Assembly: GCF_000017245.1 (NCBI RefSeq)
Contig: NC_009655.1
Location: forward strand, 1,240,001 to 1,304,000
Reading direction: 5' to 3'
Origin: Actinobacillus succinogenes 130Z
GTDB taxonomy: Bacteria; Pseudomonadota; Gammaproteobacteria; Enterobacterales; Pasteurellaceae
Length of the DNA stretch: 64,000 bases
Under the pieces are notes generated by a model. The model saw only the letters and a program-made list of their open reading frames with translations, searched no databases and was not told the origin of the DNA. The position numbers and the translations under genes are program-made. Positions 53,701 through 62,700 of the stretch are shown piece after piece (the first letter of the stretch is position 1; the number at the start of each line of letters is the position of its first letter).

Positions 53701-56700
53701 TCGGTAATAATAACGTGTTGTCTCAAGGTGATGGCGGCGCCAGCACATCTGACGGTTCTCATGTTATGGGTAACGATATTAAGGTGCGTGGCACTAATTC
53801 TACCGCTATCGGTAACGGAGCAGTGGTTGGCGATGCTTTGTATGAAACAGGTGAAGTTTCAACTAATGCAACTGCTATCGGTACGTCGTCAAAAGCAAAC
53901 GGTGTAAATACCTTAGCGATTGGTACAGGTGCAACGGCTTACCGCACTAATAATACGGCGATTGGTACGGGTGCAAATGTTGAACGTTCTGCCGGTACGG
54001 ATAACATTGCTTTCGGTTCAAACACTAATGTAACCCGCGGTAGTAACAACGTCGTTATCGGTAAAGATTCAAAATCAGATTCGTCGAATGGTTCTTCTAT
54101 TGCGTTGGGTAACAATGCTTCAGTCGGTTCCAGTGTCTCGGCTAACGGTTATGCCATCGGTACGAATGCGGTTGTAAATTCAACAAACGGCGGTATTGCA
54201 TTCGGTACCAATGCCTCTATTACAAATTCCGATGGCGGCGGAGCTTCCGTTGCAATTGGTGAAAATGCAAGCGCAACGGGCACAAGCTCAATTTCCATCG
54301 GTTACAATGCCAATACAAGCAGTAGTCAAAAAGATTCTATCGCTATCGGTACGAATGCGACCACAACAGGACTTGATAATATAGCGATCGGTAAAAGCGC
54401 TTCTGCAAGCGGTAGTCAGGCAAAACAAATCGTTATCGGTTCAAACGCTTCTGCAACTTCTACCAGCCAATATAGTTCGGTGATGGGATCTGACGCAACG
54501 GCTTCACGTGAATATTCCACCGTTCTCGGTGCGAATGCGAGTTCCTCCGTAGACGGTGCCGTAGCATTAGGTGCGAATAGTATTTCAAATCGGGGAGCCG
54601 GCGGTTCGGCAACCGGTCATGCTTCAACTACGACTCCATATATTCCGGAAACGGCAAATGCAACGCAATCAGACGCAATTAATGCGACCATTGCCAATAC
54701 AGGGGCTGTCAGTGTCGGTTCCGACACCGTTAAGCGTCAAATTATTAATGTTGCCGCCGGTTCGGAAGACTCCGATGCGGTGAACGTTGCGCAATTAAAA
54801 GCGGCAATCAGTGACGTAAATACTTCATGGAATATTCAGGAAAACGGCACGCAAAAAGATGTGGTTAATGCCGGTGATAACGTAAGTTTCGCCGACGGTA
54901 CCGGTACCACGGCAAATGTTTCTGTGGATTCGACGGAAAATACCTCAACCGTAACTTATTCCGTAAATCAATCCGACCTTACAGTAGCTTCCGACGGCAC
55001 CGTAAGTGCGGTCGAAAATGGCAATAATTTTGCAACGGCGGAACAAGTTGCGAAAGCAATTAATGATTCCGAAAAAACTACCACCGTAAACAGCACGAAC
55101 GGTACGATCGTTGCAACCGCAAATACAACCGGCACGGTAACCAATTACGATCTTGATCTTTCTCAAAGTACGAAAGACGACATCCAGCAAGGTGTGGACG
55201 CCAACACCACAGTGAGCAAAGGCTTCGACATCAATGGGGATAATAACGCGCCGGACAACGTTCAGTTGGGCGAAACCGTCGACTTCAAGGGTGACAGTAA
55301 CATTATCACAACAGTAAGCGATAATGCGATTGCGTTTGCGTTGAACAGCAGTATTGCGGTAGAGAACGTAACGGTGAACGACACTTTCAAAGCGGGCGAC
55401 GTGACCATTAACAACAGCGGTATCGATGCGGGCAACACGACCATCACCAACGTGGCGAACGGTACCAATGCCAGCGACGCGGTGAACTTAAGCCAGTTAA
55501 ACGCCAGCAAAGTAAGCGTTGAGGAAGGCAATAACGTCAACATCACTTCGACGACCGATGCGAACGGCACGGTGTATACGGTGAACGCGAACGCCTCGAC
55601 GGTAAGCAACGGTTCGGACAAAGTAACGGTGACACCGACGGATAAAGGCAATAATGTAACCGATTATGCGGTGGACTTAAGCGACGCAGCGAAAGATTCA
55701 TTGGATAAAGCGGACAGCGCGTTACAGAATCTGACCACCAGTGCAGACGGAAATAAGGCCCAGACCTTAGATAAAGACAACACCAATGCGAACTTTATTT
55801 CGGGCGACAATATTAAGCTGACAGCGTCGGCGGACGGCATTACGGTGGCGACCGCGGATGACGTGACGTTCAACAACGTAACGGTGAACGACACCTTCAA
55901 AGCGGGTGACGTAACCATCAACAACAGCGGTATCGACGCGGGCAACCACACCATCACTAATGTGGCGAACGGCACGCAAGACAGCGATGCGGTAAACTTA
56001 AGCCAGTTAAACGCAACGAATGCGAACGTGGCGAACAATACGCAGAATATTACTAATAATGCCAACAACATTACCAACAATACCAATACCATCAACAAAG
56101 GTATCAACTTCGGTAACGGCACCAGTGCGAACAACTTCGCTCTGGGCGACATCATCAACGTGACTTCGGACAGCAATTTGGTGGTCAGCACGGTGACGGA
56201 CGGGGTGAAACTGACGTTGGCGGACAGCATTACGGTGGGTAATGTAACGGTGAACGACACTTTCAAAGCGGGCGACGTGACCATTAACAACAGCGGTATC
56301 GATGCGGGCAACACGACCATCACCAACGTGGCGAACGGCACCAATGCCGGCGACGCGGTGAACTTAAGTCAGTTAAACGCCAGCAAAGTAAGCGTTGAGG
56401 AAGGCAATAACGTCAACATCACTTCGACGACCGATGCGAACGGCACGGTTTACACGGTGAACGCGAACGCCTCGACGGTAAGCAACGGTTCGGACAAAGT
56501 AACGGTGACACCGACGGATAAAGGCAATAATGTAACCGATTATGCGGTGGACTTAAGCGACGCAGCGAAAGATTCGTTGGATAAAGCGGACAGCGCGTTA
56601 CAGAATCTGACCACCAGTGCGGACGGAAATAAGGCCCAGACCTTAGATAAAGACAACACCAATGCGAACTTTATTTCGGGCGACAATATTAAGCTGACGG

Positions 56701-59700
56701 CGTCGGCGGACGGCATTACGGTGGCGACCGCGGATGACGTGACGTTCAACAACGTAACGGTGAACGACACCTTCAAAGCGGGTGACGTGACCATCAACAA
56801 CAGCGGTATCGACGCGGGCAACCACACCATCACTAATGTGGCGAACGGCACCAATGCGACGGATGCGGTGAACCTGAGTCAATTGGAAAAATATATCGGA
56901 GACAACTCCTATAACTGGAATCTGTCCGACGGTACGAATAGCAATCCGGTACCGGATGACGGTACGGTAGCGATCACCGGTTCGGCAAATGGCGACAGTG
57001 CAAATACAACGGGCATAGTGACCGGCCTTGACGGCACCAACGTATCCGTAGACTTGAGTGACAAAGCGAAAGAGGACATCCAACAAGGTGTGGACGCCAA
57101 CACCACAGTGAGCAAAGGCTTCGACATCAATGGGGATAATAACGCGCCGGACAACGTTCAGTTGGGCGAAACCGTCGACTTCAAGGGTGACAGCAACATT
57201 ATCACAACAGTAAGCGATAATGCGATTGCGTTTGCGTTGAACAGCAGTATTGCGGTAGAGAACGTAACGGTGAACGACACTTTCAAAGCGGGTGACGTGA
57301 CCATCAACAACAGCGGTATTGATGCGGGCAACACGACCATCACTAACGTGGCGAACGGTACCAATGCCGGCGACGCGGTGAACTTAAGTCAGTTAAACGC
57401 CAGCAAAGTAAGCGTTGAGGAAGGCAATAACGTCAACATCACTTCGACGACCGATGCGAACGGCACGGTGTATACGGTGAACGCGAACGCCTCGACGGTA
57501 AGCAACGGTTCGGACAAAGTAACGGTGACACCGACGGATAAAGGCAATAATGTAACCGATTATGCGGTGGACTTAAGCGACGCAGCGAAAGATTCATTGG
57601 ATAAAGCGGACAGCGCGTTACAGAATCTGACCACCAGTGCAGACGGAAATAAGGCCCAGACCTTAGATAAAGACAACACCAATGCGAACTTTATTTCGGG
57701 CGACAATATTAAGCTGACAGCGTCGGCGGACGGCATTACGGTGGCGACCGCGGATGACGTGACGTTCAACAACGTAACGGTGAACGACACCTTCAAAGCG
57801 GGTGACGTAACCATCAACAACAGCGGTATCGATGCGGGTAACCATACCATCACTAATGTGGCGAACGGCACGCAAGACAGCGATGCGGTAAACTTAAGCC
57901 AGTTAAACGCAACGAATGCGAACGTGGCGAACAATACGCAGAATATTACTAATAATGCCAACAACATTACCAATAATACCAATGCGATTGCCAACAACAC
58001 GCAGAACATTACCAACAATACCAATACCATCAACAAAGGTATCAACTTCGGTAACGGCACCAGTGCGAACAACTTCGCTCTGGGCGACACCATCAACGTG
58101 ACTTCGGACAGCAATCTGGTGGTCAGCACGGTGACGGACGGGGTGAAACTGACGTTGGCGGACAGCATTACGGTGGGTAATGTAACGGTGAACGACACCT
58201 TCAAAGCGGGTGACGTGACCATCAACAACAGCGGTATCGATGCGGGTAACCATACCATCACTAATGTGGCGAACGGCACGCAAGACAGCGATGCGGTAAA
58301 CTTAAGCCAGTTAAACGCCAGCAAAGTAAGCGTTGAGGAAGGCAATAACGTCAACATCACCTCGACGACCGATGCGAACGGCACGGTGTATACGGTGAAC
58401 GCGAACGCCTCGACGGTAAGCAACGGTTCGGACAAAGTGACGGTGACACCGACAGATAAAGGTAATAATGTAACCGATTATGCGGTGGACTTAAGCGACG
58501 CAGCGAAAGATTCGTTGGATAAAGCGGACAGCGCGTTACAAAGCTGGACGGCACAGGTGAACGGAGCGGATGCGAAAGTTGTAAATCAAACCAGCAGTAC
58601 GGTGGACTTTATTGACGGTAGCAATATCAACATCACCAATGAAGGCGGCAAGATTAAAGTATCGACCGCCAATGAGGTGACGTTCAACAACGTAACGGTG
58701 AACGACACCTTCAAAGCGGGTGACGTGACCATCAACAACAGCGGTATCGATGCGGGCAACACGACCATCACCAACGTGGCGAACGGCACCAATGCGACGG
58801 ATGCGGTGAACCTGAGTCAATTGGAAAAATATATCGGCGACAACTCCTATAACTGGAATCTGTCCGACGGTACGAATAGCAATCCGGTACCGGATGACGG
58901 TACGGTAGCGATCACCGGTTCGGCAAATGGCGACAGTGCAAATACAACGGGCATAGTGACCGGCCTTGACGGCACCAACGTATCCGTAGACTTGAGTGAC
59001 AAAGCGAAAGAGGACATCCAACAAGGTGTGGACGCCAACACCACAGTGAGCAAAGGCTTCGACATCAATGGGGATAATAACGCGCCGGATAACGTTCAGT
59101 TGGGCGAAACCGTCGACTTCAAGGGCGACAGTAACATTATCACAACAGTAAGCGATAATGCGATTGCGTTTGCGTTGAACAGCAGTATTGCGGTAGAGAA
59201 CGTAACGGTGAACGACACCTTCAAAGCGGGTGACGTAACCATCAACAACAGCGGTATCGACGCGGGCAACCACACCATCACTAATGTGGCGAACGGCACC
59301 AATGCGACGGATGCGGTGAATGTGGCACAATTAGAAGCAAATACTACCCGTTACTATTCTGTGAACTCAAATGTTTCAGGTAACCGTAATAATGACGGTG
59401 CAACCGGTGCGAATGCTATGGCAGCCGGGGCAAATGCAGCGGCTTCCGGTGAAAATGCAACGGCAATCGGTTATGGAACAAAAGCAAATAGTGCAGCTGC
59501 TGTTGCGATTGGTAGTAATGCAAATGCTACATCAAGTAAAGGCGATAGCGTGATTGCTATCGGTAATAATGCTCAATCGACCGGTTCTTATACTATTGCC
59601 ATAGGTACGAATTCCGTAGCGAATCATACTTGGTCAATGGCGATGGGGATTAATGCTAAAGCCATTGACGATTATGCGACTGCTTTAGGCTCCAGTGCGC

Positions 59701-62700
59701 AAGCAACTTCACAATGGGCGACAGCGCTTGGTGCGGGTGCAAATGCAACTGAATCGGCAGCTACGGCTGTGGGTTCGAATGCATCAGCTTCGGCTGATGG
59801 CGCTACTGTCATCGGTTACAGTTCAAGCGTGACCGGAGCTAATACAACAGCATTAGGTAACCATATTAATGTGAATACTGCAGGTTCTGTAGTATTAGGT
59901 AACAGCTCGGCAGCTGCAGAGGCGACTACCGAAACAACGGCTACGGTTAACAATTTAACCTATTCGGGTTTTGCAGGCGCTGATAATATTGCAACGGGTG
60001 ACTATGTAAGTATTGGTTCTGCAGGACAAGAGCGTCAAATCAAAAATGTGGCGCCGGGTAATATTTCTGCGACTTCAACCGATGCAATCAATGGTAGCCA
60101 GCTTCATGCAACTAACCAAGTGTTAGGTAATGTAACGGATTCTGTCGTAAATAACTTCGGTGGTAATGCGGCGGTTGATCAAAACGGTAATATTACATTT
60201 ACTGACATCGGCGGCACAGGTGAAACCACAATTCACGATGCAATTAAAAATGTTTCTGATGTAGCGAATACCGGTTGGAACGTTCAAACCAACGGGGACA
60301 CTGCAACTAAAGTGGCGCCGGGGGATACCGTACAATTTAAAGACGGTAAGAACATCAACATTACTCGTACAGATAAAGATATCACAGTGGCGACGGCTGA
60401 TGATGTGGATTTCAACAGTGTTAACACAAGCACGTTAACGGCAGGTCCTGTAACGATCAATAATAATGGTATTGATGCAGGTGATACGAAAATCACTAAT
60501 GTTTCTAAAGGTACGGAAGATAGTGATGCGGTAAACTTCGCTCAGTTGAAAGACTATGTAGGTGACAATTCCTATAACTGGAATTTGTCCGACGGTACGA
60601 ATAGCAATCCGGTACCGGATGACGGTACGGTAGCGATCACCGGTTCGGCAAATGGCGACAGTGCAAATACAACGGGCATAGTGACCGCCCTTGACGGCAC
60701 CAACGTATCCGTAGACTTAAGCGATAAAGCGAAAGATTCGTTGGATAAAGCGGATACTGCAATCCAAACGTTAACCACCAGTGCGGACGGTGTGGTCGCG
60801 CAAACCCTGAGCAAAGATGACAATAATGCGAACTTTACTTCCGGTAAAAACATCGTATTAACGCCGTCGGCGACAGGCATCGCCATTGCCACGGCGGATA
60901 ACGTCACGTTCGATACCGTGAACGCCACCACCTTCAATGCGGGTGACGTAGTGATCAACCAGGACGGCATCAATGCGGGCAACCACACGATCACTAATGT
61001 AGCGCCGGGCGTGAACGGTACGGATGCGGTGAATGTAGACCAGTTGAGAGAAGTTAATGCGACGGCGAATGCCGGTTGGAACTTAACGACAAACGGTCAA
61101 AACAGTTCGAACGTAGCGCCGAATGCAACCGTAGATTTAGCGAATACGGACGGCAACATCAATATCACTAACGACGGCACCAACGTGACCTTCGGTCTGA
61201 ACAGCAACTTAACGGTAGGCGGTAAAGACGGCAAAGACGGTCAAATCGGCGTGAAAGGCGCGGACGGCAAGGACGGCATTACCATTACTCCGGACACCAT
61301 CGTATTTAACGGTGTAAACGGAAAAGACGGTGTAGACGGACAATCCGCAATCAGTGTGAACGGCGTAGACGGAAAAGACGGAGTAAACGGTACCACCATT
61401 ACGCGTATCGAATACACCGATCCGAATACCAATACGACACAAACCGTAGCGACGCTGGAAGACGGCTTGAAATTCACCGGTAACAACAACGGCACCGTGA
61501 ATAGCCATACGTTAAACAGCTTAGTGAATATCGTGGGTGAAGGGGTAAGTGCGGAGGCTGCGGCGAACTTCACAAGCGCGGCCGGCAATATCAACGTGGT
61601 AGCGGACGGTACGGATACGTTAACCGTTCAGCTAGCGAAAGAGTTGACTAACCTGACCAGCGCAGTATTCGGTGGCGATACCACCATTAACGGTGAAGGC
61701 GTGACTATCAGCAACGGTACGGCGGGCAGCGATGTCAGCTTAACCAAAGAGGGTTTAGATAACGGTAACAATACCATCACCAACGTAGCGACGGGCGTGA
61801 ACGGTACGGATGCGGTGAACGTCGATCAGTTAACTCAAACTATCACGGACAACGCTTACAACTGGCACATCTCGGACGGCACAAACACAACGGATGTACC
61901 GGATGACGGCACCGTTGCGGTGAAAGGTTCGGCGAATGCGGACAGCGCCAACGTATCCGGTATCGTCACTACATTAGACGGCACCGACGTCTCGGTAGAC
62001 TTAAGCGATAAAGCGAAAGATTCGTTGGATAAAGCGGATACTGCAATCCAAACGTTAACCACCAGTGCGGACGGTGTGGTCGCGCAAACCCTGAACAAAG
62101 ATGATAATAATGCGAACTTTACTTCCGGTAAAAATATCGTATTAACGCCGTCGGCGACAGGCATCGCCATTGCCACGGCGGATAACGTCACGTTCGATAC
62201 CGTGAACGCCACCACCTTCAATGCGGGTGACGTAGTGATCAACCAGGACGGCATCAATGCGGGCAACCACACGATCACTAATGTAGCGCCGGGCGTGAAC
62301 GGTACGGATGCGGTGAATGTAGACCAGTTGAGAGAAGTTAATGCGACGGCGAATGCCGGTTGGAACTTAACGACAAACGGTCAAAACAGTTCAAACGTAG
62401 CGCCGAATGCAACCGTAGATTTAGCGAATACGGACGGCAACATCAATATCACTAACGACGGCAACAACGTGACCTTCGGTCTGAACAGCAACTTAACGGT
62501 AGGCGGTAAAGACGGCAAAGACGGTCAAATCGGCGTGAAAGGCGCGGACGGCAAGGACGGCATTACCATTACCAAAGATGCGATTGTATATCACGGGGTA
62601 GATGGCGCGGACGGCACTTCATCGATCGGTGTGAACGGTAAAGACGGTAAAGCGGGCGTAGATGGAACGAATATTACCCGTATCGAATATACCGATCCGA

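Noticed and set aside
57560..58435. Long minus-strand open frames across the adhesin (up to 291 codons, repeated several times)
   Set aside because: They mirror the repeated, stop-poor codon pattern of the plus-strand stalk, recur with every repeat unit, and have no ribosome sites or family features. They are shadows of the adhesin gene.
55190..59310. Regularly spaced repeats resembling a CRISPR or satellite array
   Set aside because: The repeats are hundreds of bases long, in frame and coding; there are no short palindromic repeats with unique spacers.
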